NCBI RefSeq assembly: GCF_030814715.1
Contig: NZ_JAUSVO010000005.1
Coordinates: 372,001 to 436,000 of the forward strand
Direction: 5' to 3'
Source: Kaistia dalseonensis
GTDB taxonomy: Bacteria; Pseudomonadota; Alphaproteobacteria; Rhizobiales; Kaistiaceae
Length of the DNA: 64,000 nucleotides
Positions within the stretch are counted from its first letter, which is position 1; every line of letters starts with the position of its first letter. The notes beneath the pieces are model-generated. The model was not told the origin of the DNA and made no database searches. It was given only the letters and a program-made list of their open reading frames with translations. The position numbers and the translations under genes were made by a program. Positions 36,538 to 45,729 of this stretch are shown here, one piece after another.

Positions 36538-37788
36538 TTATCCGCCTGACCGGAGTTGCTGCAACAGGCCGGTCGAAACATAGCCGTCGGCTACGACACC
36601 CGCGCTCTGCTGGAAGTTGCGGATGGCCTTCTTCGTTCCCGCGCCGATCTTGCCATCCACCGTGCCCTGGTAATAGCCACGCTGCGCCAGCAGGGCCTGC
36701 ACCTCGGCACGCTCGGCCGCGGTCAGGGGACGCACGTCGCGCGGCCATTCGGAGACGAAGGTGCCCGATCCGCGCAGGCGATCCGCGAGATGGCCGACCG
36801 CCAGCGCATAGGCATCGGCATTGTTGTAGCGCTTGATGACGCGGAAATTGTGCAGGAGCAGGAAGGCCGGCCCCTTGGCGCCGGCCGGCGCATAGAGCCG
36901 TGCCGGCTCGTCGGAGGCGGGGAATTGCCGTCCGGCGACACGCGCGACGCCCGCCTTGCGCCAGGCGCTGAGCGGCGCCGACTTGCCGTCATCGGCAAGG
37001 CGCCAGTCGAATCCACGCGGCAGGACGACCTCGTAGCCCCAGCTCTGGCCGTGCTGCCAGCCCATCTTGGCGAGATAATTGGCGGTCGAGGCCAGCGCAT
37101 CGATCTCGGAATTCCAGATGTCGCGCTTGCCGTCGCCGTCGAAATCGACCGCATAGGCCTGATAGGTCGTTGGAATGAACTGCGTGTGTCCCATGGCGCC
37201 GGCCCAGGAGCCGACCATGCCGCGCGGCGTGATATCGCCATGCTGCAGGATCTTAAGCGCCGCGATCAATTGCTGACGACCATATTTGGCGCGAGAGCCA
37301 CCCTGATAGGCAAGGGTCGCGAGCGAGCGGATCGTGTTCTTGACGATCTTCTCGTTCACGAGCACCTGGCCATAGGAGGATTCCATGCCCCAGATCGCCA
37401 CGACCACGCTGCGATCGACGCCGTAATGGGCCTCGATCATCTGCAGCTGGCGGCCGTACCGCGCCAGTGCTTCCTTGCCGTTCTCGAGCCGCTTCGCCGA
37501 AACGGCGCTGTCGAGATAGTCCCAGAGCGGCTTGACGAACTCGGCCTGCGACTGCGCCTTGGCGAGCACGTCGGGATCGGGCGTGAAATTGCCGAGCGCC
37601 CGATCATAGGTCGCGCGCGTGATCCCGGCCTTCTTGGCGACGGGCCAGAACTGCGCCACCCAGCGCTGGCCGGCCGCATCGGCCAAGGCCGGGGCAGCAG
37701 AAACAAGCAGGCCCAGCACCACGGCCAGACCGAGGAGGCTCGCGATCAAGGTATCCCGCCATCGAGGGATGGATAGGGCCATGGTCAT
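36538..37788 (-). CDS. Lytic murein transglycosylase, MltB-like, with peptidoglycan-binding domain
   Basis: From ATG 37788 (GAGG eight bases upstream) the protein is 416 residues. A signal sequence (LIASLLGLAVVLGLLVSAAP, cleavage near ALA) is followed by the SLT_2/MltB domain with VVAIWGMESSYGQ holding the catalytic Glu, and GAMGHTQFIPTTYQAYAVD. A C-terminal PG_binding_1 domain reads EVQALLAQRGYYQGTVDGKIGAGTKKAIRNFQ. It cleaves murein glycan strands to 1,6-anhydro ends in the periplasm. It sits 35 bp after galE on the same strand and before the DUF459 gene, likely one transcript. Confidence 0.92.
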   Translation of the reverse strand: MTMALSIPRWRDTLIASLLGLAVVLGLLVSAAPALADAAGQRWVAQFWPVAKKAGITRATYDRALGNFTPDPDVLAKAQSQAEFVKPLWDYLDSAVSAKRLENGKEALARYGRQLQMIEAHYGVDRSVVVAIWGMESSYGQVLVNEKIVKNTIRSLATLAYQGGSRAKYGRQQLIAALKILQHGDITPRGMVGSWAGAMGHTQFIPTTYQAYAVDFDGDGKRDIWNSEIDALASTANYLAKMGWQHGQSWGYEVVLPRGFDWRLADDGKSAPLSAWRKAGVARVAGRQFPASDEPARLYAPAGAKGPAFLLLHNFRVIKRYNNADAYALAVGHLADRLRGSGTFVSEWPRDVRPLTAAERAEVQALLAQRGYYQGTVDGKIGAGTKKAIRNFQQSAGVVADGYVSTGLLQQLRSGG

Positions 37789-37823
37789 GCGTCGAACCTC
37801 CTCTGGTCGAACAATGGGCGGGA

Positions 37824-38816
37824 CTAATCCCTCTGATTGCGGCGAGACAATGCCTCTTCCCAGGCAAGCGCCGTCGAGACGCACGCGTCGAGGTCGTCAT
37901 GGATGGGCTTCCAGCCGAACTTCGCCCGCGCGAGCGCCGAATCGGCCACCACCGCCGGCACATCGCCGGCGCGCCGCGGCCCTTCGACCACGGTGAAGTC
38001 GATGCCCGACACCCGCTTGACCGCGTCGACGACCTCGCGAACGGAATAGCCGTGGCCATAGCCACAATTGGCCGCGAGGCTGGTACCGCCGGCCTTCAAA
38101 TAGGAGAGCGCGTCGGCATGGGCGTTGGCGAGGTCGGAGACGTGGATATAGTCGCGCACGCAGGTGCCGTCGGGCGTGTCGTAGTCGGTGCCGAGGATCT
38201 CGATCTTGTCGCGCTTGCCGAGCGCCGTCTCGCTCGCAACCTTGATCAGATGCGTCGCCCCCTTGGTCGACTGACCCGTACGCCCCTTCGGGTCGGCGCC
38301 GGCGACGTTGAAGTAGCGCAAGGCAACATATCGAAAGTCATGCGCGGCTGCGCTGTCCTGCAGCATCAGTTCCGTCATGAGCTTGGAGCGGCCATAGGGT
38401 GAAAGCGGAAAGGTCGGCGCGGTCTCGACGACAGGCTCGGTACCGGCATCGCCATAGACGGCGGCCGTCGACGAGAAGATGAAGTTCTCGACCCCGCCCT
38501 TCACCGCCGCATCGATGAGCGCCCGCGATTTGACCGTATTGTTCAGATAGTAACCGAGCGGATCTGCCACCGATTCCGGGACGACGATCGAGCCGGCGAA
38601 ATGGATGATCGAGTCGATGCCATGTTCCGAGATCAGGCGCCCGACCAGCGCCTCGTCGCCGACATCGCCCTCGACAAAGACGGCCTCCGGCGCCACAGCC
38701 CAGCGGAAGCCCGTAGACAGGCGATCGAGAACGACGACATCGTCGCCGCCATCGATCAAACGCCACACCATGTGGCTGCCGATATAGCCCGCACCACCCG
38801 TAACAAGAACTGTCAT
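37824..38816 (-). CDS. galE: UDP-glucose 4-epimerase
   Basis: The 330-residue short-chain dehydrogenase-like protein begins TVLVTGGAGYIGSHMVWRLI with the NAD motif. It has the catalytic FSSTAAVYGD and SPYGRSKLMTE (Tyr-x3-Lys). The GalE signature FNVAGADPKGRTGQ and DGTCVRDYIHVSDLANAH follow. It interconverts UDP-glucose and UDP-galactose for exopolysaccharide or LPS synthesis. It is divergent from galU, so the two UDP-sugar genes share a 142-bp promoter region. Confidence 0.94.
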   Translation of the reverse strand: MTVLVTGGAGYIGSHMVWRLIDGGDDVVVLDRLSTGFRWAVAPEAVFVEGDVGDEALVGRLISEHGIDSIIHFAGSIVVPESVADPLGYYLNNTVKSRALIDAAVKGGVENFIFSSTAAVYGDAGTEPVVETAPTFPLSPYGRSKLMTELMLQDSAAAHDFRYVALRYFNVAGADPKGRTGQSTKGATHLIKVASETALGKRDKIEILGTDYDTPDGTCVRDYIHVSDLANAHADALSYLKAGGTSLAANCGYGHGYSVREVVDAVKRVSGIDFTVVEGPRRAGDVPAVVADSALARAKFGWKPIHDDLDACVSTALAWEEALSRRNQRD

Positions 38817-38958
38817 AATCCCCTCATGCTCGTGATATCGTTAATAAAGTATGAAATATTCGACGGAGTCTTGATGCCGTCAGGATCGAACTGTTTCTGT
38901 TAGCGTTGTCGATAGGAATCGTACTTACATTTCGCGGAAATCCGCCAGAGAGGTTTTC

Positions 38959-39843
38959 ATGACTGCTCCGATCCGCAAGGCCGTTTTTCCGGTTGCCGGC
39001 CTTGGCACTCGCTTCTTGCCCGCGACGAAGGCCATGCCGAAGGAGATGTTGACGGTCGTCGATCGTCCCCTGATCCAATATGCGGTGGATGAAGCCCGCG
39101 AGGCCGGCATCGAGCACCTCATTTTTGTGACGGGCCGCAACAAGTCGGTCATCGAGGATCATTTCGACGTCCAGTACGAGCTCGAAGCGACGCTGCATGG
39201 CCGCGGCAAGCAGGAGGCGCTCGACCTCCTCTCCAAGGACCTGCCGAAGCCCGGTTCGACCAGCTTCACGCGCCAGCAGGTTCCGCTCGGCCTCGGCCAC
39301 GCCGTATGGTGCGCGCGCGATCTGGTCGGGAACGAGCCGTTCGCGGTGCTGCTTCCCGACATGGTGATGAAGGGCCAGCCCGGCTGCCTCAAGCAGATGG
39401 TCGAGGTGTTCAAGGAGACCGGCGGCAACATTCTGGCCGTCGAGGAATGCGATCCCTCGCAGACCCATCAATATGGCATTGTCGGCGTCGGCGCCGAGAT
39501 CGGCGGCCCCGCCTTCCGCATCAATGCCATGGTGGAAAAGCCGAAGCCCGAAGTCGCGCCATCCAACCTCTACATCAATGGCCGCTATATCCTGCAGCCG
39601 CAGATCTTCGACCTGCTGTCGAAGCAGGAGCGCGGCGCCGGCAACGAGATCCAGCTCACCGACGCCATGCTGAAGCTGATGGACCGCCAGTATTTCTATG
39701 GCTGCCGCTTCGATGGCGAGACCTATGATTGCGGCAACAAGGTCGGCTTCCTCGCGGCCAATGTCGCCTTTGCGCTCGAGCGCGCCGATATCGAGAAGGA
39801 GTTCCGCCCGGAACTCGAGAGGCTGATCGCGAAGCATCTCTGA
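38959..39843 (+). CDS. galU: UTP-glucose-1-phosphate uridylyltransferase
   Basis: The 294-residue nucleotidyltransferase begins [29 protein letters not shown], the family signature. [14 protein letters not shown] for metal binding and [15 protein letters not shown] follow. It makes UDP-glucose from UTP and glucose 1-phosphate, supplying GalE across the divergent promoter. AGAGAGG precedes the ATG with proper spacing. A strong hairpin follows the stop. Confidence 0.96.
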   Translation: MTAPIRKAVFPVAGLGTRFLPATKAMPKEMLTVVDRPLIQYAVDEAREAGIEHLIFVTGRNKSVIEDHFDVQYELEATLHGRGKQEALDLLSKDLPKPGSTSFTRQQVPLGLGHAVWCARDLVGNEPFAVLLPDMVMKGQPGCLKQMVEVFKETGGNILAVEECDPSQTHQYGIVGVGAEIGGPAFRINAMVEKPKPEVAPSNLYINGRYILQPQIFDLLSKQERGAGNEIQLTDAMLKLMDRQYFYGCRFDGETYDCGNKVGFLAANVAFALERADIEKEFRPELERLIAKHL

Positions 39844-39879
39844 ACGGCCGCGCATCCCGAGACACGATCCTCTTTCGCA

Positions 39880-39905
39880 TACGGCGGGCTCGATCGCCCG
39901 CCGTA
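39880..39905. terminator. Terminator-like inverted repeat after galU
   Basis: TACGGCGGGC and GCCCGCCGTA form a perfect 10-bp stem with a 6-nt loop, 37 bp past the galU stop. No T-run follows, so it may be a Rho-assisted terminator or an mRNA stabiliser. Confidence 0.5.
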
Positions 39906-40005
39906 CTCTCCTAATGACGACAGCCGGGTGACCGGCGAATGACATGCTTGACCGCTCTGCGAGCAAGCGCCATCGGCGGTGCGATCCGACTTACGCTGAT
40001 GTGAT

Positions 40006-40593
40006 TCAGAAGCGGGCCATCTTGTCGCGAACGCTCGCGAGATAGCGGCTCCGGCTCTCCGGTGTCGAGCTGTCCATCTCGTAATGAGCGAGATAGATCG
40101 TGCGACAGCGCGGATGGCAGAGCGATTTCAGCCCACGCATGATCGTGCGCCGCCCGGGCTCGCCAACCCATTTCGATATCAGCCAGGTCGCGCCGCAACT
40201 CGTCACGATGCCGAGGCGACGAATGTGCTGCATGGCCGGCAGCGGGCCATGCTGCTTGGTCGGCATGACGAAGGTGACATGCGGCACCCAGACGCGATCG
40301 ATCCAGCCCTTCAGCATCGCCGGCAGGCCAAACCACCAGGTGGGATAGACGAATACCAGCATCTCGCACCATTTGATGAGCGCGAGATGTTCGGCTACTG
40401 GCGCCTCATTGATGCCGGGCTCGTTGTAGCGCCGCCGCTCGTCCGGCCCCATCACGGGATCGAAATCGCTCGCATAGAGGTCGAGCAGCCTCACCTCGTG
40501 ACCGCCCCTTTGAAGGGCCTCGACCGTCGTATCACGCAGCGCGGCGACGAAGCTCTCCGGAACGGGATGGGCGTAGACGACGAGCGCGCGCAC
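40006..40593 (-). CDS. Flavodoxin-fold NAD(P)H dehydrogenase (quinone)-like protein, copy B
   Basis: The 195-residue protein begins with GTG: RALVVYAHPVPESFVAAL, the Flavodoxin_2/NQO-KefF family start that binds the FMN phosphate. LVFVYPTWWFGLPAMLKGWIDRVW is the conserved flavin and dimer segment. It reduces quinones or other electrophiles with NAD(P)H in characterised relatives. Its GTG abuts the TGA of the upstream paralogue (TGAGTG), so the two are coupled. It is the last gene of the 40006-46743 operon. Substrate unknown. Confidence 0.85.
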   Translation of the reverse strand: MRALVVYAHPVPESFVAALRDTTVEALQRGGHEVRLLDLYASDFDPVMGPDERRRYNEPGINEAPVAEHLALIKWCEMLVFVYPTWWFGLPAMLKGWIDRVWVPHVTFVMPTKQHGPLPAMQHIRRLGIVTSCGATWLISKWVGEPGRRTIMRGLKSLCHPRCRTIYLAHYEMDSSTPESRSRYLASVRDKMARF

Positions 40594-41175
40594 TCAAAAA
40601 CGCTCCATGGCTGCCGCGACCTTCTTCAGAAAGGCGGCACGGGTCGCATCGGTGGAACGGTTCATGTCGTAATGAGCGAGATAGAGCACCGGTCCGAACG
40701 GCTTGATCAGCGCGCCGAAGACGCGCTTGACGATCTTCCTCGGCGGATCGCCCACCGCAAAGGCCCGCCAGCGCGCGCCGCCATAGGTCACGACGGCGGC
40801 CAGCTTGGTAATGTTGTGGAGGTTCGGCTTGACGATCCCATTCTCCATCCGGAACGAAACGCCGGGCAGGAAGACGCGATCGAAGAAGCCCTTCAGAATC
40901 GCCGGAAAGCCGAAATTCCAGACTGGATGACAGATCACCAGCGCCTCGGCGTTGAGCAGGCGCTGGACATAGGGATCGACGTTGCGGCGGTTGACGTCGA
41001 GATCGTGGTAGTTGAGCCGCTCCTCGCGCGACAGGACGGGATCGAAGCCCTCGGCATTCAGATCGCAATCATCGACCTCGTGGCCGGCCTTTTCCAATGC
41101 CTCGACCACCGTGCGATGCACGGCGGCGTTGAAGCTGGTTTCGACCGGATGCGCATAGACCACGAGGACGCGCAT
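40594..41175 (-). CDS. Flavodoxin-fold NAD(P)H dehydrogenase (quinone)-like protein, copy A
   Basis: The 193-residue paralogue of the adjacent gene begins RVLVVYAHPVETSFNAAVHR and has LVICHPVWNFGFPAILKGFFDRVFLPG. Both copies end with LYLAHYDM..ST and AAMERF- or KMARF-type tails, so they come from a tandem duplication with considerable divergence. WNF versus WWF in the flavin loop may separate their substrates. Its ATG is 2 bp from the stop of the FAD oxidase, within the same operon. Confidence 0.86.
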   Translation of the reverse strand: MRVLVVYAHPVETSFNAAVHRTVVEALEKAGHEVDDCDLNAEGFDPVLSREERLNYHDLDVNRRNVDPYVQRLLNAEALVICHPVWNFGFPAILKGFFDRVFLPGVSFRMENGIVKPNLHNITKLAAVVTYGGARWRAFAVGDPPRKIVKRVFGALIKPFGPVLYLAHYDMNRSTDATRAAFLKKVAAAMERF

Positions 41176-41177
41176 GG

Positions 41178-42599
41178 TCAGCTCGCCTGCTGAAGGCCCG
41201 GGAACAGATACGTCTTCTGGGAGCGGTAGTCGTAGTTCGGGTCTTCCCAGGCGATCATCTTGCCCGGATTGAGCAGCCCCTTCGGGTCCACTTCCTTCTT
41301 GAAGGCGAGCTGGATCTCGTCGGTCTGCTTCATGCCGCCTTCTTCGAGCGTGTAGCGGTGCGGATTGAAGATCGGGCAGCCATGATCCTCATGGATGCGA
41401 ATGATCTCCTCGAGCCGAGCCTCGGTCGTGAAGCGGACCAGCGACAGGCCCGACGCCGCGATCCGGCCGTCGAAGCGGTTGAATTCGAGATGGCCGGGAA
41501 CTTCGTCGCCGAAGATCCGCGTCATGGTCTCGATCTTCTCGATATGGTCAGGCGGCGAATAGAGCGTCTGCAGATAGGTGATGCTTGGATCGACCCGGAG
41601 CGCGCGGAGCGTGGTGTGGTTCCAGCAAAGCTCGAAGGCCGGCGGCAGGCCCTTCAAATCGGCAGGCGAGGCCTGGTCGTAGCGGATCAGCACCTCGCCC
41701 TTCGCCCTCTGTGTGAAGGCGAGGAAGGCGTCCATCGATTGCGGCGCGACCATCAGCACCACGACCGATTGCTCGCGGCGGATGAACTTCTGGTGGCGCA
41801 GGAAATAGTCGTGCGGCACGGGCGCCGCGATCGGCGCAATTTCCTTGAGCAGCAGGCCGTCGGCATGGGCGAGTTCGTCGGCATAGCGCACGGCCGTCAT
41901 CCAGTCGTCGAAACCGACCAGCACGTCCACCCAGTCATAGGCGGCCGTCAGCGGCATCTCGACTTCGGTGATCACGCCATTGGTGCCATAGGCGTGCACA
42001 GCCTTGTGCAGATCCCAGCCGGTGAGATCCAGCGTCCGCGGCTCCGCTTCCGCCGTCACGACCCGAAGGCGAATGACATTGCCGAGATTGCGCAGACCGC
42101 CCCAGCGGATCGAACCGACGCCACCCGATCCACCGGCGACGAAGCCGCCGATCGACGCGGTATTGGCGGTCGAGGGATGCATCCGCAATTCCTGCTGCGA
42201 GTGCGCCCGCGTCTCCTTGTCGATCTGGGCGACGATGGCGCCAGTCTCCGCCACGACGCTGCCCGGTGTGATGCTCTTGACCTTGTTGAGCTCGGCAAGG
42301 TTGAGCACGGCGCCGCCCGAAAGCGGCATGGCCTGGCCGTAATTGCCGGTGCCGCCACCGCGCGCGGTGATCGGGACATCATGGGCGAAGGCCGCCTTCA
42401 TGATGCGGACAACCTCGGCCTCGTCCTTGGGCGTGACGATCAGATCGGCCGTCACATGATCGAGCTGTCGCTTCAGCACCGGCGAATACCAGAAGAAATC
42501 GCGGCTCTTCTGCTTCACGAGCGCAGGATTCTCCTCGATGGCGATGCCTTCGAGGTCAGCCTTGAAGCCGGCGAGGTCGTTCTTGAACTGGTGGGCCAT
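41178..42599 (-). CDS. FAD-linked oxidase, GlcD/vanillyl-alcohol-oxidase type
   Basis: From ATG 42599 the protein is 473 residues. The PCMH-type FAD domain has VTPKDEAEVVRIMKAAFAHD, PITARGGGTGNYGQAMPLSG and STANTASIGGFVAGGSGGVG. The C-terminal FAD-oxidase domain ends EVDPKGLLNPGKMIAW, a standard end for glycolate/lactate oxidase-type flavoproteins. It oxidises an alcohol or hydroxy acid, or possibly a ring carbon. It is 2 bp after the amidohydrolase stop and 2 bp before the next gene, so it is a core member of the operon. Confidence 0.87.
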   Translation of the reverse strand: MAHQFKNDLAGFKADLEGIAIEENPALVKQKSRDFFWYSPVLKRQLDHVTADLIVTPKDEAEVVRIMKAAFAHDVPITARGGGTGNYGQAMPLSGGAVLNLAELNKVKSITPGSVVAETGAIVAQIDKETRAHSQQELRMHPSTANTASIGGFVAGGSGGVGSIRWGGLRNLGNVIRLRVVTAEAEPRTLDLTGWDLHKAVHAYGTNGVITEVEMPLTAAYDWVDVLVGFDDWMTAVRYADELAHADGLLLKEIAPIAAPVPHDYFLRHQKFIRREQSVVVLMVAPQSMDAFLAFTQRAKGEVLIRYDQASPADLKGLPPAFELCWNHTTLRALRVDPSITYLQTLYSPPDHIEKIETMTRIFGDEVPGHLEFNRFDGRIAASGLSLVRFTTEARLEEIIRIHEDHGCPIFNPHRYTLEEGGMKQTDEIQLAFKKEVDPKGLLNPGKMIAWEDPNYDYRSQKTYLFPGLQQAS

Positions 42600-42601
42600 G
42601 G

Positions 42602-43918
42602 TCAAAGTCCGAAGAGGGAATCGAGTTCGCGGTAGTCGGGCAATGTTCGATCGATTGCCTTGCCCGCGCGGATGACGGTGCGGTCGGATTGCGGCCGGGA
42701 CAGGAATTCCGTCCAGCTGCGCGCCTTGAAGAGGACCAGATCGGCCGAATTGCCGACCTTGATGCGGCCGACATCGGGGCGCCGCAGCACGCTGGCCGGG
42801 GTCGTGGTGAGCACACGGGGCGCCGCATCGAGCGGATGATCGAGCTGCAGGATCCTGACCGCCTCGCGAAACACCTCAACGGCGTCGAGATCGCCATAGG
42901 CGTAGAAGGGATCGCGCGTATTGTCGGACGCGACCGCCGTGGCGATCCCGCGCGATGCCATTTCATGCAGAAGCGTGACGCCACGCCAGCGCGGCGTCCG
43001 GCCCGGATGACGGTCCTGCAGATACATGTTGCACATGGGCAGTGAAACGACGGCGATACCCGCCTCGGCGACTAGATCCATTGTCCGGTCGGCCTCGTCG
43101 GCTTCCTGCCGCGCCAGCGAGCAGCAATGGCCGACCGTCACCTGCCCCTCATAGCCCGCCCGGATCGCGGCCTCGGCGATCGCCCGGAGCGAACGCGCAT
43201 TGGGATCGGCCGTCTCGTCCACATGCAGGTCGATATCGAGGCCGTGCTCGGAGGCCTGATAAAAGAGCTGGTCGAGCGCGGTGGCGAGTTCGGGAATCAT
43301 GAACGTGACGCCGCCCAATATCCCGCCATGTTCGAGCACGGTCTCAACCAGACGGCCGCGAAACGCCGGATCGAGATAGAGGTCGACCGGCGTCAGCGCC
43401 ACGGCCTGCAGATCGACCCGGCCCGCCCATTTGTCGCGCATGGCGGCGAAGGCCGGCCAGGATGTGGGAAACTGTGGCGGCACGCTGTCGATATGCGTGC
43501 GGATCAGGCTGGTGCCATGCGCATAGGCGCCGCGAATGGCGAAATCCATGCGCGCGGTGACATCGGCCATGGACCAATGGGCGTCGCGATCCGCACCGAC
43601 CGCTTCGAGCGCCCCATCGAAGGTGCCGTCCGGGTTCGAGCGGCGCGGCAGGATATGGCCCTTGTCGAGATGCGTGTGCATGTCGACGAAGCAGGGCCAG
43701 ACCTGGCCGTGATCGAGGTCGAAGAGCGGCAGATCGGTGACGCTGCCGGCAGGACGCAGCGCCTCGATGCGCCCATCCGCGATGACGATATCGGCCCGCA
43801 TCAGGCCTTCGCCGACATCGGCGCCGTCAAAGCCTTCGGCCACGGCGGCCGGAAGCGTCGCCCGCGCCAGAACGTAGCGCTCCGCCTCGGGCAGAGCGGC
43901 AAAACCAGTCGACATCAT
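42602..43918 (-). CDS. Cytosine deaminase-like amidohydrolase
   Basis: The ATG at 43918 shares a base with the permease stop (TGATG), giving 438 residues. Motifs include PCFVDMHTHLDKGHILPR, IDLHVDETADPNARSL, TVGHCCSLARQ and AVASDNTRDPFYAYGDLD. They follow the CodA-type cytosine deaminase order of HxH, DxHxDE, GH and SDN-type boxes for the metal and pyrimidine ring. The family hydrolyses cytosine, creatinine or related ureido/imino rings. It lies directly behind a pyrimidine/sulfonate-type importer, so it probably acts on the imported compound. Exact ring unknown. Confidence 0.82.
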   Translation of the reverse strand: MMSTGFAALPEAERYVLARATLPAAVAEGFDGADVGEGLMRADIVIADGRIEALRPAGSVTDLPLFDLDHGQVWPCFVDMHTHLDKGHILPRRSNPDGTFDGALEAVGADRDAHWSMADVTARMDFAIRGAYAHGTSLIRTHIDSVPPQFPTSWPAFAAMRDKWAGRVDLQAVALTPVDLYLDPAFRGRLVETVLEHGGILGGVTFMIPELATALDQLFYQASEHGLDIDLHVDETADPNARSLRAIAEAAIRAGYEGQVTVGHCCSLARQEADEADRTMDLVAEAGIAVVSLPMCNMYLQDRHPGRTPRWRGVTLLHEMASRGIATAVASDNTRDPFYAYGDLDAVEVFREAVRILQLDHPLDAAPRVLTTTPASVLRRPDVGRIKVGNSADLVLFKARSWTEFLSRPQSDRTVIRAGKAIDRTLPDYRELDSLFGL

Positions 43919-44781
43919 CAATTCTCCCGCCGGATGGCGCTTTCATGCCACCGACGCAGCAGAAGATGGGACAGCAGGCTCGTCACGCCATAGATCGCGA
44001 CGCCGGTGCCACAGAGCAGCAGCAGCGCCGCAAAGAGGCGGGGAATATTGAGCCTGTATTGCGATTCCAGAATGCGGAAGGCGAGGCCCGAACCGGCACC
44101 GGCCGATCCTGCCGCGAACTCCGCCACGACGGCGGCGATCAGCGCCAGACCGCCGGCAATGCGCAGGCCCGCCAGGAAGAAGGGAAGTGCAGCCGGCAGC
44201 TTCAGATGAATGAGCGTCTGCCAGCGCGAGGCGCCGTAGAGCTCGAACAGGTTCAGGAGATTGTGGTCCGTGCTCTTCAACCCCTGCGCCGTATTGGAGA
44301 AGACGGGGAAGAAGGCGACGAGCCAGGCGCAGATCAGGAGCGCCGCCTGCGTCGACGGCGCATAGATCAGGATCAGCGGCGCGACGGCGACCACCGGCGT
44401 CACCTGCAGGATGACCATGTAGGGCGAAAGGGCGAGCTCGATCCATTTCGACTGGGCGAACAGGATCGCTATCAAAACGCCGCCGACCAACGCGATACCG
44501 AGCGCGGCGAAGGTGATCTTGAGCGTTACCAGCAGCGCCTGGCTGAGCACCGGCCAATCATTGATCATCGACTGCGCGACGAGATCGGGACCCGGCAGAA
44601 TGTAGTGCGGGACGTTATAGGCGGTCGTGTACCACTCCCAGAGCCCCACCAGCGCGACCAGCATCACCACCGGCACGATGATCCGCAGCGCACGTTCGCT
44701 CGGCGCGATACCGCCGCCGGGCGATGCCACCTTTTCTTCCTGCGGCGCCGCCGCAACGCTGGTCTGGTCCATGCTGCTCAT
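43918..44781 (-). CDS. ABC transporter permease, SsuC/TauC/ThiX type
   Basis: The 287-residue protein has about six membrane helices (ALRIIVPVVMLVALVGLWEWY first). The permease loop FELYGASRWQTLIHLKLPAALPFFLAGLRI is of the taurine/pyrimidine type. Its ATG lies inside the ATPase stop (ATGA overlap at 44778). It forms the channel of the importer with the ATPase at 44778 and the binding protein at 45730. Confidence 0.9.
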   Translation of the reverse strand: MSSMDQTSVAAAPQEEKVASPGGGIAPSERALRIIVPVVMLVALVGLWEWYTTAYNVPHYILPGPDLVAQSMINDWPVLSQALLVTLKITFAALGIALVGGVLIAILFAQSKWIELALSPYMVILQVTPVVAVAPLILIYAPSTQAALLICAWLVAFFPVFSNTAQGLKSTDHNLLNLFELYGASRWQTLIHLKLPAALPFFLAGLRIAGGLALIAAVVAEFAAGSAGAGSGLAFRILESQYRLNIPRLFAALLLLCGTGVAIYGVTSLLSHLLLRRWHESAIRREN

Positions 44782-45629
44782 AGATGATCATTCGCCCCGA
44801 TGGCGGAAAGCAGGGATTCGGACGCCTGACGGCAATAGTCGCTATAGGCCGTCGAGGTCCGGAACGAGATGCCGCGCGGATGCGGCGCGTCGACCGAAAG
44901 TTCGTCGATCACGCGGCCCGGCCGGGCGGCCATGATGACGATGCGGCTCGACAGATAGACGCTCTCGAACACGGAATGCGTCACGAAGACGATCGTCCAG
45001 CCGAACTGCTCCCAGAGCCGCAGGAGGTCGTCATTGAGCTTCTGGCGCGTAATCTCGTCGAGCGCCGCGAATGGCTCGTCCATGAGCAGCACGCGGGGCC
45101 GCGTCACCAGCGCGCGGGCAATCGAGACGCGCATCTTCATGCCGCCGGAGAGTTCGCGCGGATAGGAATCGGCAAATTTCTCGAGGCCGACCATTTCGAG
45201 CGCGGCCATGACGCGCTCGCGCGCCGCCGTCTTGGAGAGGCCGTGCAGGCGCAGCGGCAGCCAGACATTCTTGAACACCGTCGCCCAGGGCATCAGAGTC
45301 GGCTCCTGGAAGACGAAGCCGATCTCGCGCTCCGGCTTGCCAGCGGCGTCGTGCGACATTGTCGGCCATTCGACACGGCCGGTTGTCGCCTCGCCGAGAC
45401 CGGCGATGATCCTGAGCGCCGTCGACTTGCCGCAACCGGACGGTCCGAGCAGGCTGACGAATTCACCCTCGCCGATCGTCAGCGACATATCCTTCAGCGC
45501 GATGGTGCCGTTGGAAAACGTCTTCGAAATATGATCGAGCCTGACGATGGGTCGGCCGTGCGCCGCGGAGGCTGCACTGTGCGGGACGACGAGGTTCGGT
45601 GCGGTAGTGGACAAGATCAACCTTCTCAC
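44778..45629 (-). CDS. ABC transporter ATP-binding protein, SsuB/TauB type
   Basis: The 283-residue protein has Walker A LLGPSGCGKSTALRIIAGL, Q-loop FVFQEPTLMPWATV, signature LSGGMKMRVSIARAL, Walker B VLLMDEPFAALD and H-loop FVTHSVFES. This is the nitrate/sulfonate/taurine/pyrimidine import class. The GTG at 45629 is the longest start. A TTG at 45614 preceded by AGAAGG is a better-spaced alternative. It overlaps the permease by 4 bp. Confidence 0.92.
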   Translation of the reverse strand: MRRLILSTTAPNLVVPHSAASAAHGRPIVRLDHISKTFSNGTIALKDMSLTIGEGEFVSLLGPSGCGKSTALRIIAGLGEATTGRVEWPTMSHDAAGKPEREIGFVFQEPTLMPWATVFKNVWLPLRLHGLSKTAARERVMAALEMVGLEKFADSYPRELSGGMKMRVSIARALVTRPRVLLMDEPFAALDEITRQKLNDDLLRLWEQFGWTIVFVTHSVFESVYLSSRIVIMAARPGRVIDELSVDAPHPRGISFRTSTAYSDYCRQASESLLSAIGANDHL

Positions 45630-45729
45630 TCGGCCAGGCCGCTGTCGCGGCCGCCTTCAGTCGGTTTGGAATGCGGCCATTCCGGGGCCAGTTGAGTGCC
45701 CCCGGAACGGAGCTGTCGGGCGGCAGGAC

